The notes under the pieces are model-generated. The model had not been told where the DNA came from. It worked only from the letters and a program-made list of their open reading frames with translations, and did no database searches. This document shows, in pieces, positions 10,101 through 17,785 of a DNA stretch of 64,000 nt; within the stretch, counting starts at the first letter, position 1, and the number at the start of each line of letters is the position of its first letter. The translations under genes were made by a program, and so were the position numbers. This stretch comes from WTFV01 sp965203525 (GTDB taxonomy: Bacteria > Acidobacteriota > Vicinamibacteria > Vicinamibacterales > UBA8438): contig OZ241898.1 in NCBI GenBank assembly GCA_965203525.1, positions 4,650,001 to 4,714,000 of the forward strand, read 5' to 3'.

Positions 10101-10630
10101 TCCTGCAGCAGCGCGTGCGGCGCCAGACGCGGCCGGCCCGACGACGGCGCCCGGCCCAGGTCCTGACCGACGCCGACCACGTGCACCGGCGGCGACATCG
10201 CCGACGCACCCGCCCGGTGCGAGACCGCGAACGTCACGCCGTCGACGTCTTGCGCCCGGCGGTTGTACGACAGCTCGTAGTCCAGCAGCCCCAGAAACGG
10301 AACCACCCACGCGTCCCGCGTCACGCCGGTCCCCGGATCGCCCGCGCGAATCCGCTCCCGACAGTGACCGAACACCGTCCACAAACGCCGCGCGTCCGCA
10401 AACGCCTCCGCAATCGCGTCGCCCAAGTGCCGCGACGGGCGGCGCTCCGTCCCGCCGCAGGCCGGACGCGCCTCCCCGACGCGGTCCCCCGACGACGGCG
10501 CCGCCGCAACCGGCGCCGGCGCCGCAAAGTCGATCGGCTGCTGGCCGGGCAGATCCCCCGCCCGGAGCTCGTCGAATACGTCCAGACCGAACAAGCCACC
10601 CTCGATCCGGATGGACGGGTAGTGCGCCAC
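7103..10630 (-). CDS. Eco57I/PglX-type N6-adenine DNA methyltransferase (DrmMI-like)
   Basis: About 1,175 residues. SAM motif I CDPACGSGHFLL lies near residue 535 and catalytic motif IV NPPW near 795, diagnostic for N6-adenine methylases. The N-terminus PSIRIEGGLFG and the block GRPRLAPHALLQEYLNRTE are typical of the long methylases of DISARM, BREX and type IIG systems. No fused nuclease domain is evident. I chose GTG at 10630: it lies 5 bp after the drmD-like stop, and the copy at 6347 begins at the equivalent place. It likely marks host DNA so that partner enzymes spare it. Frame is intact throughout. Confidence 0.9.
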   Translation of the reverse strand: MAHYPSIRIEGGLFGLDVFDELRAGDLPGQQPIDFAAPAPVAAAPSSGDRVGEARPACGGTERRPSRHLGDAIAEAFADARRLWTVFGHCRERIRAGDPGTGVTRDAWVVPFLGLLDYELSYNRRAQDVDGVTFAVSHRAGASAMSPPVHVVGVGQDLGRAPSSGRPRLAPHALLQEYLNRTESLWGVVTNGRTLRLLRDCASVRRQAYVEFDLPGMLEERRFADFEALYRLLHRTRLPRDASGASGCLLERYYAHGVEQGGRVRERLREGVEVCLVRLAAGFLDRPENAGLRRRAAPDGAVSDPDHLPAAAFYRALLTLVYRLLFLLVAEDRGLLGASGLYAAHYGVGRLRRRLDRPAGETGGGHDDLWQSLRVLWRVLASDRPEQSLGGRPLAALLELPVLNGDLFQPGPFDDATIGNRDLLAALDPVVRYREGSSGPPRRVNYGALDVEELGSVYESLLDFAPVLERESDGGLAFRLAAGSERKSTGSFYTPPALVEELVGSALGPVLASRLSGCASAADRERAVLGLRVCDPACGSGHFLLAASRRLGLELARIRTGETAPAPERVREAVRDVVSQSIYGVDRNPLAVDLCRVALWIESHAAGRPLTFLDHRVRCGDSLAGVLEVGVLASGVPDAAFSPLSGDDREAARRTKARNRREREAGQRRLPWDGGEALAGFSELSRAVGAIADESPEAVRRKRTLFEGRYADAARRRLRQACDLWSGAFFQALRSGKRSLTTAPLADHLDGAGVDPRDLALAESLSAEHRFFHWPLEFPEVFDDRAAGGPGFDVVLGNPPWVSYTGRQKAAVSPGALRSLLHRFPGVARWPATHTAFLVLSVDLLAKQGRAGLVLPRQVGELAAYGPARAAVGARARLSGPVVDAGENAFDGVAQPVGLFSLVAGTDSAHGSEAPWSVADTVRTAAAGDAVRRRNGKPAGALPDLLALLAGQPRFERATFADPGVHSGNVSRKLIAQEQPAGAADYAPVREGRDVVPFLCKAPRKWLWTAPLLLQGEYCRIRPERFYRHVPILLRQTASRPIAARHRSATYFRNSLLACAGMDGVPDTVVVAFLNSALYALLHRAASEDANQKTFPQVKIRHLRALPAVPVAALGRDFDGSTVGDALDAAAQAAEATARAEAQVSRELRERIERTVLFAFDLDPDLAPALLEAAG
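10201..10628. repeat. Duplicated methylase 5' end, copy B (original context)
   Basis: Source copy of the 428-bp duplication. Here the coding frame continues smoothly into the rest of the methylase (HVVGVGQDLG), whereas copy A switches to helicase sequence at the corresponding codon. Confidence 0.85.
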
Positions 10631-10635
10631 GGCGG

Positions 10636-13482
10636 TCAGACCATCGGCTGTAGAACGAGCATCCCGAGCAGATCGGGCGGAAGCTGCGGAACGACGGCGA
10701 GCCGCCGGACCCTCTGCCCCACCGTCCGCCGGACACGCCGGTGGCTCCCCTGCAGGATGGAAGCCCGATCCTCGATGGCGGCGCGGAGCGCCGGTTCGTA
10801 CGCCGGCCACGATTGCAGCGCCGCCTGGATCGACTCGCGTTTCTCCGCCAGCGGCACGTTGGCGTCCGGGGCGGCATCGGCCAGCAGCCGCAACGCCTCG
10901 CCAGGCGGCATCCAGTCCGGGGCGGCCACGCCCGGATGCCCCGCGACTCCCCGCACCAACACTTCCTCGGCCAGTAGCGGCGTCCGGTCCGGCTGCTCCA
11001 GCAGATACCGGACGCGCAGCAGCAGAATGGTGCGAAGCGTCCGCACGGCCCGCGTTCGAATCACGCCGCAACGGGACGCGGCGGCGTCCTTTCCCTGCTC
11101 CAGCGCCTGTTCCATCAGGAAACGGGCTAGGGCGGCGACGAACGGGTGATTGCGGCCCAGGTACTCGGCGCCGGCCGGCGTCGGCGAAGTGAAACTGACC
11201 AGCCACCGATTCGGCGCGGGCGGCGGCAGCACGAACCGGATCGGCGCAGGAACGGTCGACCGGGATTCGGGACCGACCGGCACGCGGAAGACGTCCGGCG
11301 CCGTGTCCGGCGTGATGCCGAGTTGGAGACGCTGGCCCGCATCGATGACGAACCGCCGCACCGCGGCGGGATCACCAAGGACGTCGTCGGTCGCCTCCAG
11401 CTCCCGCCGGACCACGTCCGGCTTGATGGCGCGCTGCGCGAACCGCGTGCGGTTGACGCGCTCGCGTTCCACGTCCAGGTCCCAGCGGTGATGCAGCGCC
11501 TTCACCTGCTCCGCGGCGCCGCCGAGATCGAAGGCCAACTGCACGGCCGCCCCCGGGGCGCGGCGCAGGAACAGCGCGTTGAGCAGCGCCTCGGTCACCG
11601 TTTCGCGTTCTTCCGGGATCGGCACGTGGGTGCCGAGCACGCGATGAATCTCTCGGGCCTTGTTCAGCAGCACGTCCAGGACGACGCCGTCGACCGGGCT
11701 CCCGGGACAGAAGTACCGGATCGCCCTGACCTCCGGCGCCGGCTGTCCGTACCGATCGACCCTCCCTTCGCGCTGCTCCAGGCGGTTCGGGTTCCACGGC
11801 AGGTCGTAGTGCAGGACGGCGGTGAACGCCTCCTGCAGGTTGACGCCTTCGCTGAGACAGTCGGTGGCGACGAGCACCCGGCGGGGCTCCCGCGCCAGCT
11901 CGGCGACCTTCGCCCGACGCTCGTCGTCACCGATGCGACCGGTCACCGAGACGACCCGCACCCCGGGCGGCGCGCTTCCCAGCGCCGTTCGCAGTCCCTC
12001 GGCGACGTAGTCGGCCGTCGCGACGAATCGACACCAGACGATCGGGTGATGGCCGTCCCCGATCAGGCCGGCGACGAGGTCGATGCAACCGAGCAGCTTG
12101 CGGTCGTCGGTGGAATGGCGCAGAGCTTCCACCTCCCGTTCGATCTCGCGCACCCGCGCCCGGTCCGCTGCGTCGAGCGTCGCCATGGCGGACGCAACCT
12201 GCACGGTGGGCTGATCGTCGTCGGCGTGGTCATCGGACGATTCGACGACCAACGGTCGATCGACGTCGCCGGCGTCGAGCGCTCCCCGCCGCCGCGCCGC
12301 CAACGTCGCCGCCGCGGCCGCCGGGCTCGACATCACGCAACGGAGCATGGCCAGCGCGCCCCAGTACCGGACGCGGCGGCGCCGCTCCTCCAGCGCCCGT
12401 CCCTTCGTGACGATTCCCTCGCAGAAGGCGTAGGCGCGCCGGAAGAGCTCCCGGTACCGGTCGGCGAGCTCGTAGGTGGCGTCCGACGATTCCCGCCGCG
12501 GAAAGCAGCGGCCCCCTTCCCAGTCGCGCTCGACGTCCCGTCGCGTCCGCTGCACGTAGTGGCGCGCGAGTTCCGCGCGTTGCCGCTCCGTGAGGGCCGA
12601 CGTATCCCAGGCGCCGAACGCGGGGCGGAGAAGAGTGAGCAGCGACCGGAACGCCGGTTCGATTCCGCTGTGCGGCGTGGCCGTCAACAGGATCAGGTGC
12701 TGGCCGCCCCGGGCGGCGACGTCCCGAACCAGCCGATGGCGCTGCTGCCGGCTCGTTTCCGACGACGACGCCGCACCGTGCGCCTCGTCGACGATGACCA
12801 GTTCCGGACAATCCTGCAGGAACGCATGCCGGTTCCGATCGGTCTTCACGAAGTCGATGCTGGCGACCTGCACCGGATAGTGGCGGTAGACGCTTCGGGA
12901 TACCGGCGTGCGGCGTTCGAGCCGGCCAATGGTCCCGGACCGGATCACCTCCGCCTCCAGGTTGAACTTCCCGACCATCTCGCTGCGCCACTGCTCGCAC
13001 AGGTTCGGCGGGCAGAGTACGCACAGCCGCCGGACCTCGCCCCGATCGAACAACTCCCGCGCCACCAGCAGCGCCTCGATCGTCTTGCCGACACCGACGT
13101 CGTCGGCGATCAGCAGCCGCACCGGGTCGATCCGGAGCGCCATCAGGAGCGGGACGAACTGATAGATGCGGGGCCGGATCGAGATCCGGCCCGGCGACCG
13201 GAACGGCGTGGCTCCCTCCCGCAACGTCAGCCGGGCCGCCTGCCAGAGCAGATGCGCACCGGCGGCGTCCGTCACGTCGTCCACGGTCGGAGGCGGGAAG
13301 GCCGCGGGCCGCGGCCGCTCCTCGGGCAGGTCGGAGCCGATCAGGTTCGCCAACTGCCGGTGAACGGCGACGACGTCATCGGTAGCGCCGGTGAGCGGCC
13401 GGAGGCGATGAACGTCGGGATCGTCGCCCGGCAGCAGCACCCATTGGCGGTTCCGGCATCTGACGATCGAACCGGCGTTCAT
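10636..13482 (-). CDS. SNF2-family helicase (DISARM DrmD-like)
   Basis: 948-residue SF2/SNF2 ATPase. Walker A DDVGVGKT (127-134) follows an upstream IYQFVPLLMAL block; DEAH box VIVDEAHG (229-236), motif III LLTATPHSG, and C-terminal motifs ATDCLSEGVNLQEA and NPNRLEQREGRVDRYGQ are all present, so both RecA lobes look intact. A long C-terminal region lacks a recognisable domain. Position just upstream of an Eco57I-type methylase, with a DUF1998 helicase beyond, is the class 1 DISARM order (drmD, drmMI, drmA, drmB). It is the first gene of a tight minus-strand operon. A homologous role in excluding foreign DNA is inferred. Confidence 0.85.
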   Translation of the reverse strand: MNAGSIVRCRNRQWVLLPGDDPDVHRLRPLTGATDDVVAVHRQLANLIGSDLPEERPRPAAFPPPTVDDVTDAAGAHLLWQAARLTLREGATPFRSPGRISIRPRIYQFVPLLMALRIDPVRLLIADDVGVGKTIEALLVARELFDRGEVRRLCVLCPPNLCEQWRSEMVGKFNLEAEVIRSGTIGRLERRTPVSRSVYRHYPVQVASIDFVKTDRNRHAFLQDCPELVIVDEAHGAASSSETSRQQRHRLVRDVAARGGQHLILLTATPHSGIEPAFRSLLTLLRPAFGAWDTSALTERQRAELARHYVQRTRRDVERDWEGGRCFPRRESSDATYELADRYRELFRRAYAFCEGIVTKGRALEERRRRVRYWGALAMLRCVMSSPAAAAATLAARRRGALDAGDVDRPLVVESSDDHADDDQPTVQVASAMATLDAADRARVREIEREVEALRHSTDDRKLLGCIDLVAGLIGDGHHPIVWCRFVATADYVAEGLRTALGSAPPGVRVVSVTGRIGDDERRAKVAELAREPRRVLVATDCLSEGVNLQEAFTAVLHYDLPWNPNRLEQREGRVDRYGQPAPEVRAIRYFCPGSPVDGVVLDVLLNKAREIHRVLGTHVPIPEERETVTEALLNALFLRRAPGAAVQLAFDLGGAAEQVKALHHRWDLDVERERVNRTRFAQRAIKPDVVRRELEATDDVLGDPAAVRRFVIDAGQRLQLGITPDTAPDVFRVPVGPESRSTVPAPIRFVLPPPAPNRWLVSFTSPTPAGAEYLGRNHPFVAALARFLMEQALEQGKDAAASRCGVIRTRAVRTLRTILLLRVRYLLEQPDRTPLLAEEVLVRGVAGHPGVAAPDWMPPGEALRLLADAAPDANVPLAEKRESIQAALQSWPAYEPALRAAIEDRASILQGSHRRVRRTVGQRVRRLAVVPQLPPDLLGMLVLQPMV

Positions 13483-13552
13483 TCGAGTCCCGACCCGTTC
13501 ATCGTTGCGCCGGCGCGTAGCGTCGCGGCAGGAATTCCGGATCAGGCCCCGC

Positions 13553-13588
13553 TCAATCGCCGCGCGCCCGGAACTCGGCGCGGGCGGC
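13553..13588. repeat. 36-bp direct repeat, right end of defence island
   Basis: Right copy of the repeat at 3628-3663, made of the last 12 codons and stop of the TRAP binding-protein gene. Location in the 3' end of a host gene, with the gene left intact, is what site-specific integration commonly produces. No integrase gene is visible, so recombination is equally possible. Confidence 0.7.
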
Positions 13589-14548
13589 GACCGCCGCGTC
13601 GTAGACGTCCGCCGGCACGCGGCCGCCGCGCCACGTGGCCGTCATGCGTTCGGCCGCGGCGCGGAACACGGCGGCCTCGGACTCGCTGACCGCCGCCACG
13701 GTCAGCCCGCGTTTCCGCATTTCGGCCACCGCCTCCTCGTCCTGGCGCGGCACCTCGTCGAACAGGAAGTCCTGCGTCGCCGCCGCGGCCTCCAGCAGCG
13801 CGCCGCGGTCCGCTTCGCCGATGCGGGCCCAGGCCCGCTCGGTCATCACGGTGGCGCCGAAGACCGGACTGAGCGGCACGTCGAGCATGTGCGGCGTCTG
13901 CCGGTACCACTGGAACACCAGCGCGCCGTACGGCGGGCTCGGGTAGGCGTCGATGAGTCCGGTGTTCAATCCCATCAGCACGTCGGTGAGTTCGAGCGGC
14001 ACCGGCTCGAAGCCGTTCTCGCGGTACCACCGGACCATGCCGTCGTCGCCGGCCGACGTGAAGAGCTTCGCGGCCTGCAGGCCGCTCAGGTCGCGTATCG
14101 GCTGCGCCGAGAAGATGTGCGCCCAGCCGCCGTGCCCCCAGTTGAGCAGCACGAGGCGGTTCTCGGCGAGCGCCTCGCGCAGGCGCGGCGTGAGCGCCTC
14201 GAGCACGTGCAGCGCCTCGGCGTCCGACTCGTAGAAGAACGGAATGCCGAAGACGTTAAACGCCTCGTCGATTTCCGTCAGCCCGGGCAGGGTGAGCGCC
14301 GCCACCTGCGGGTTGTTCAGGCGCATGCGCCGGATGATGGTCGCCTCGTCGCCGGTGGTCCCCCGCACCTGCAGGCGGACGCGGCCGGCGGTGGCCTGCC
14401 GCCACGCCGACGCCATCTGCCGCAGCGACCGGTCCCAGACGGAGTTCGCCGGCAGGATGGTGCCGAGCCGCAGGTTGGCGCTCTGGGCGGCGAGCAGGGC
14501 GGGGCTCAGCAGCAGCACGGCGGCGACGGCGAGGCGGAACGCTTTCAT
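13553..14548 (-). CDS. TRAP transporter solute-binding protein (TatP/DctP type)
   Basis: 331 residues with a cleavable signal peptide (about 1-21, ending LLAAQSA). The DctP fold is shown by LRLGTILPANSVWDR, the conserved ligand-binding Arg region LQVRGTTGDEA, and GLNTGLIDAYPSPPYGAL. It would bind a small organic acid or similar solute in the periplasm. Its ATG overlaps the stop of the TatT gene (ATGA at 14545-14548), so the two are coupled. No TRAP membrane subunits are nearby; they must be elsewhere or absent. Its 3' end carries the 36-bp repeat shared with the far side of the defence island. Confidence 0.9.
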   Translation of the reverse strand: MKAFRLAVAAVLLLSPALLAAQSANLRLGTILPANSVWDRSLRQMASAWRQATAGRVRLQVRGTTGDEATIIRRMRLNNPQVAALTLPGLTEIDEAFNVFGIPFFYESDAEALHVLEALTPRLREALAENRLVLLNWGHGGWAHIFSAQPIRDLSGLQAAKLFTSAGDDGMVRWYRENGFEPVPLELTDVLMGLNTGLIDAYPSPPYGALVFQWYRQTPHMLDVPLSPVFGATVMTERAWARIGEADRGALLEAAAATQDFLFDEVPRQDEEAVAEMRKRGLTVAAVSESEAAVFRAAAERMTATWRGGRVPADVYDAAVAARAEFRARGD

Positions 14549-15516
14549 GGTCGGTTCTCCGGCTCCTCTTCGAGCGCGTCGAACGGCTCGAAGAACAGAT
14601 CGTCGACGTGGTCCAGCAGGACCCGCGCGCGCTTTTGCGCGATCAGGTTCAGCAGTCGGTTCTCCGGCGCCTCGTCCGGGTCGATGGCGAGGGCGGCCTC
14701 CAGCAGCTCGCGGAACTCCCCGCGGTTCTCCTCGGCCACCGCGACGCCGGTCGCCAGCGCGAGGTAGGGGCCGGCGTCCCGGCCGCCGGACAGCTCGACG
14801 GCCCGGGCGAAGTGCTCGCGCGCCCGGGCGTACGAACCGCCCATCGCCTCGCCTACCGACTCGAGCGTGATGAAGGCGGAATGCAGCGCGCCCCGCTCGA
14901 AGCCCTCGTCGAGCGCCAGCGCGCGATCCAGCAGGGCGCGCGCCGCCGGCAGGTCGGCGACCAGCGCGGGCCGGTCCAGGCCGAGCGAGATGGCCAGCAT
15001 CCAGGCTCCGCCGAGGTAGTACAGACTCTCGACGTCCTGCCGCTCGAAGACCGCGGCCGCCGTTTCGGGATCGGCCCGCAGGCGCGCGGTGATGCCGGGG
15101 TGGTCGACCTCGACGTTGCGCAGCCCGTAGTCCCGCGCCCGCAGGTACATGCGGCGCGCCCGCTCGTTCAGCGCAAGCGCGAGGTCGTAGTCCTCCCACT
15201 CGGCCAGCGCCGCGTCCGCCTGCAGGAAGGCGTTGGCGTAGAGGACGAACCCGGTGTTCGCGAACAGCAGCACGTCCTGCCGGGCCGGATCCGCCTCGCT
15301 GATCGACTCGATCGTCTTGAGCAGGAACGGGAGCGCGTCGCGGACCAGCTCCGGGTCCTCCTCCGACAGGTAGACCGCCGGATTGACCAGGGTCGGCAGC
15401 ACGGCGTTGACCGCCATCGTGCGGAGCGAGCAGCCGGCCAGAGCCGCCGCCGCGACGAGCGCGGCCACCAGCCGAACCGCTGGCGAAGCGGGGGTTCTCG
15501 TGCCGCCGGAAGCCAT
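14545..15516 (-). CDS. TatT-family TRAP-associated lipoprotein
   Basis: 323 residues. A signal peptide ends in a lipobox (ALAGC, Cys about 29), so it is probably a lipoprotein. The body is helical and TPR-like (YYLGGAWMLAISLG, LALATGVAVAEENRGEF), matching the T component of tripartite TRAP systems first described in Treponema. TatT trimers hold TatP and may guide hydrophobic ligands. It is followed directly by the TatP gene. A TATGAT box lies 11 bp before the ATG. Confidence 0.88.
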   Translation of the reverse strand: MASGGTRTPASPAVRLVAALVAAAALAGCSLRTMAVNAVLPTLVNPAVYLSEEDPELVRDALPFLLKTIESISEADPARQDVLLFANTGFVLYANAFLQADAALAEWEDYDLALALNERARRMYLRARDYGLRNVEVDHPGITARLRADPETAAAVFERQDVESLYYLGGAWMLAISLGLDRPALVADLPAARALLDRALALDEGFERGALHSAFITLESVGEAMGGSYARAREHFARAVELSGGRDAGPYLALATGVAVAEENRGEFRELLEAALAIDPDEAPENRLLNLIAQKRARVLLDHVDDLFFEPFDALEEEPENRP

Positions 15517-15527
15517 GTGCGGTTTCC

Positions 15528-15533
15528 ATCATA
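15528..15533 (-). promoter_or_regulatory. -10-like box before tatT
   Basis: TATGAT on the minus strand ends 11 nt before the ATG at 15516, leaving room for a leader of only a few bases. Confidence 0.4.
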
Positions 15534-15705
15534 GCAGCCGGGCCGCCGGCGGCCGGTCGCGGCACCGGCGCGGCTCGTGCTGCTCGCCGGGGCGGGCGTG
15601 TCGGCGATCGCAGCCGGGCGCCGGCGGCCCGCCGCGCGCGGTCTCGGCGCCGGCTGCCGGGACCGCGCGGCGCCCGGCGTAAGGTAGTATTCGCGGGGTG
15701 ATCCG

Positions 15706-16392
15706 GTGACCGGTTTCGCGGCGATTCCCGCCGGCTGGTTCGTCATGGGGAGCGGCGCCGGGCAGCCGGACGAGGCGCCCGAGCACCGGGTGTGGGTCGC
15801 TGCCTTCGAGCTGGCCGTCGACCCGGTGACGCGCGCCGAGTACGCGCGTTTCCGCGAGGCGGCCGGCCGCGCGGCGCCGCGCGGGTGGGACGACCCGCGG
15901 TTCGCCGCCCCGGACCTGCCGGTGGTCGGCGTGAGCTGGAACGACGCGGCGGTCTACTGCCTGTGGCGATCGTCACAGGGGGACGGACCGCCGGTGCGGC
16001 TGCCCACCGAGGCGGAATGGGAGCGGGCCGCGCGGGGCGGGCGGGACGGTCTGGACTATCCGTGGGGCGACGCCGTCCCCGCCTGGATCCCGAACCGCGG
16101 CCGGGGGCCGCTCGACGGGCCGTGGCCGGTCACGCTCGGCCCGCCGAACGGCTTCGGCGTCCGCGGCATCGCGGCGAACGTCCACGAATGGTGCGCCGAC
16201 TGGCACGCGAGGGACTACTACGCGCGCTCGCCGGCACGCAATCCGGCCGGCCCCGCCCGCGGCCGGCGGCGCGCGTCGCGCGGAGGCTCGTGGCGCCACG
16301 CGGTGACCATCAGCCGCGTGTCCGCCCGCAGCCGGCTCGATCCGTCGTTCCGCTACACCGACTACGGGTTCCGGGTCGCAAGAGATGTCTGA
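15706..16392 (+). CDS. SUMF1/FGE-sulfatase-domain protein
   Basis: 228 residues, GTG start, covering nearly the whole formylglycine-generating-enzyme fold: FVMGSG near the N-terminus, PVVGVSWNDAAVYC, RLPTEAEWERAARGG, NVHEWCADW and the closing SRGGSW...GFRV. The active-site cysteines of true FGE that should follow the last motif are absent (the stretch reads HAVTISRVSARSR), so it is probably not a sulfatase-activating oxidase. The same fold serves as a binding or regulatory module in many bacteria. Its last 8 bp overlap the tRNA nucleotidyltransferase gene. A TAGTAT box precedes the start. Confidence 0.88.
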   Translation: MTGFAAIPAGWFVMGSGAGQPDEAPEHRVWVAAFELAVDPVTRAEYARFREAAGRAAPRGWDDPRFAAPDLPVVGVSWNDAAVYCLWRSSQGDGPPVRLPTEAEWERAARGGRDGLDYPWGDAVPAWIPNRGRGPLDGPWPVTLGPPNGFGVRGIAANVHEWCADWHARDYYARSPARNPAGPARGRRRASRGGSWRHAVTISRVSARSRLDPSFRYTDYGFRVARDV

Positions 16393-17785
16393 GGAGCTGG
16401 AACTCGCCCACCGCGTGGCCCGCGCGGTGCGCGCCGCCGGCGGGCGGGCGCTGCTGGTCGGCGGTTGGGTCCGCGACCAGTTGCTGGGCGTCGCGTCGAA
16501 GGACGTCGACGTCGAAGTCCACGGCCTGCCCGCGGAGAGGCTGCAGGCGGTGCTGGCGGGACTCGGTCCGGTCAACTGCGTCGGCGCCAGCTTCGCGGTC
16601 TTCAAGCTCGGTCCGCTCGACATCTCCCTCCCCCGCACCGAATCGAAGGCGGGCCGCGGCCACCGGGGCTTCGCGGTCACCGGCGACCCCGCGTTGCCAC
16701 TGGCGGAGGCCGCGCGCCGCCGCGACTTCACCGTCAACGCCATCGCCTGGGACCCGTTGCGGCGGGAGCACCTCGATCCCCACGGGGGGCGCGGCGATCT
16801 GCGCGCCGGGCGCCTGCGCATGGTCGATCCGGCGACCTTCGGCGACGACAGCCTGCGCGTCCTGCGGGCCGTCCAGCTCGCGGCGCGCCTCGAATTCGAG
16901 GTCGACGAGCCGACGCGCGCCGTCTGCCGCACGATCGCGCTCGACGATCTGCCGGCCGAACGGATCCGGGGCGAGATGGAAAAACTGCTCCTGCGCGCCG
17001 CCCGGCCGTCGCTCGGCTTCGCCCTCGCGCGGGATCTGGGGGTGGTCGGCCGGCTGTTCCCGGAACTGGCGGCGCTGGTCGACTGCCCGCAGGAGCCGGA
17101 GTGGCATCCGGAAGGCGACGTCTGGATCCATACCCTGCTCGTGATCGATCAGGCGCGGCGGCGGATCGGCGATCTGCCGCGCCCGCGGCAGCTCGCGGTG
17201 ATGCTCGGCGCCGTCTGCCACGACCTCGGCAAGCCGGCGACCACGGCGCACCTCGACGGCCGCATCCGGTCGCTGAACCACGAGGAGATGGGCGTGCCCC
17301 CCGCCACCGCGCTCCTCGACCGGCTGAACGTCCGCACCGTCGACGGCTACGACGTGCGGGGCCAGGTGCTCGGCCTGGTCGCGAACCACCTGAAGCCGGG
17401 GATGTGGCGCGCCGCGCCCAAGGTCGGCGACGGCGCGTTCCGGCGGCTCGCGCGCAAGGTGGACCTCGAGTTGCTCGCCCGGCTCGCGCAGGCCGACTGC
17501 CTGGGACGGACCGGCGACTTCGACTGCTCGGCGGCGGACTGGTTCCTGGAGCGGGCGCGGGCGCTCGGCGTCGAGCACGCCCCCCCGGCGCCGATCCTGA
17601 TGGGACGGCACGTGCTGGCCCTCGGCGTGCCGCCCGGCCCCGGCGTCGGAGCCATCCTGCGGCAGGTCTACGAACGCCAGATCGACGGCGGACTCGCGAC
17701 GCTGGAGGAAGCGACGGCCGCGGCCAGGGCGCTGCTGGAGGAAGGGCGCCCCGGGTCGGACGGCCGGCGCGTCAGGGGTACGTGA
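16385..17785 (+). CDS. cca: CCA-adding/poly(A) polymerase-type tRNA nucleotidyltransferase with HD domain
   Basis: 466 residues. The nucleotidyltransferase core has LLVGGWVRDQLLG followed by catalytic DVDVEVHG (two metal-binding Asp), then ARRRDFTVNAIAW and the B-motif RLRMVDPATFGDDSLRVLR. A C-terminal HD phosphohydrolase-like domain carries HTLLVID and CHDLGKP. It repairs or completes the 3' CCA of tRNAs. The start overlaps the SUMF1 gene by 8 bp. Its 3' end overlaps the convergent AAA gene by 14 bp. Confidence 0.93.
   Translation: MSEELELAHRVARAVRAAGGRALLVGGWVRDQLLGVASKDVDVEVHGLPAERLQAVLAGLGPVNCVGASFAVFKLGPLDISLPRTESKAGRGHRGFAVTGDPALPLAEAARRRDFTVNAIAWDPLRREHLDPHGGRGDLRAGRLRMVDPATFGDDSLRVLRAVQLAARLEFEVDEPTRAVCRTIALDDLPAERIRGEMEKLLLRAARPSLGFALARDLGVVGRLFPELAALVDCPQEPEWHPEGDVWIHTLLVIDQARRRIGDLPRPRQLAVMLGAVCHDLGKPATTAHLDGRIRSLNHEEMGVPPATALLDRLNVRTVDGYDVRGQVLGLVANHLKPGMWRAAPKVGDGAFRRLARKVDLELLARLAQADCLGRTGDFDCSAADWFLERARALGVEHAPPAPILMGRHVLALGVPPGPGVGAILRQVYERQIDGGLATLEEATAAARALLEEGRPGSDGRRVRGT

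Noticed and set aside
7325..11149. Very long plus-strand open frame opposite the methylase
   Set aside because: Composition is Arg/Pro-rich without domains; it is the antisense shadow of a high-GC gene whose minus-strand product has clear methylase motifs.
11146..13689. Long plus-strand open frame opposite the SNF2 helicase
   Set aside because: No recognisable domain, spans two real minus-strand genes, and codon use is that of an antisense frame.
15706..16392. Formylglycine-generating enzyme for sulfatase activation
   Set aside because: The fold is present but the catalytic cysteines are missing and no sulfatase gene is near.
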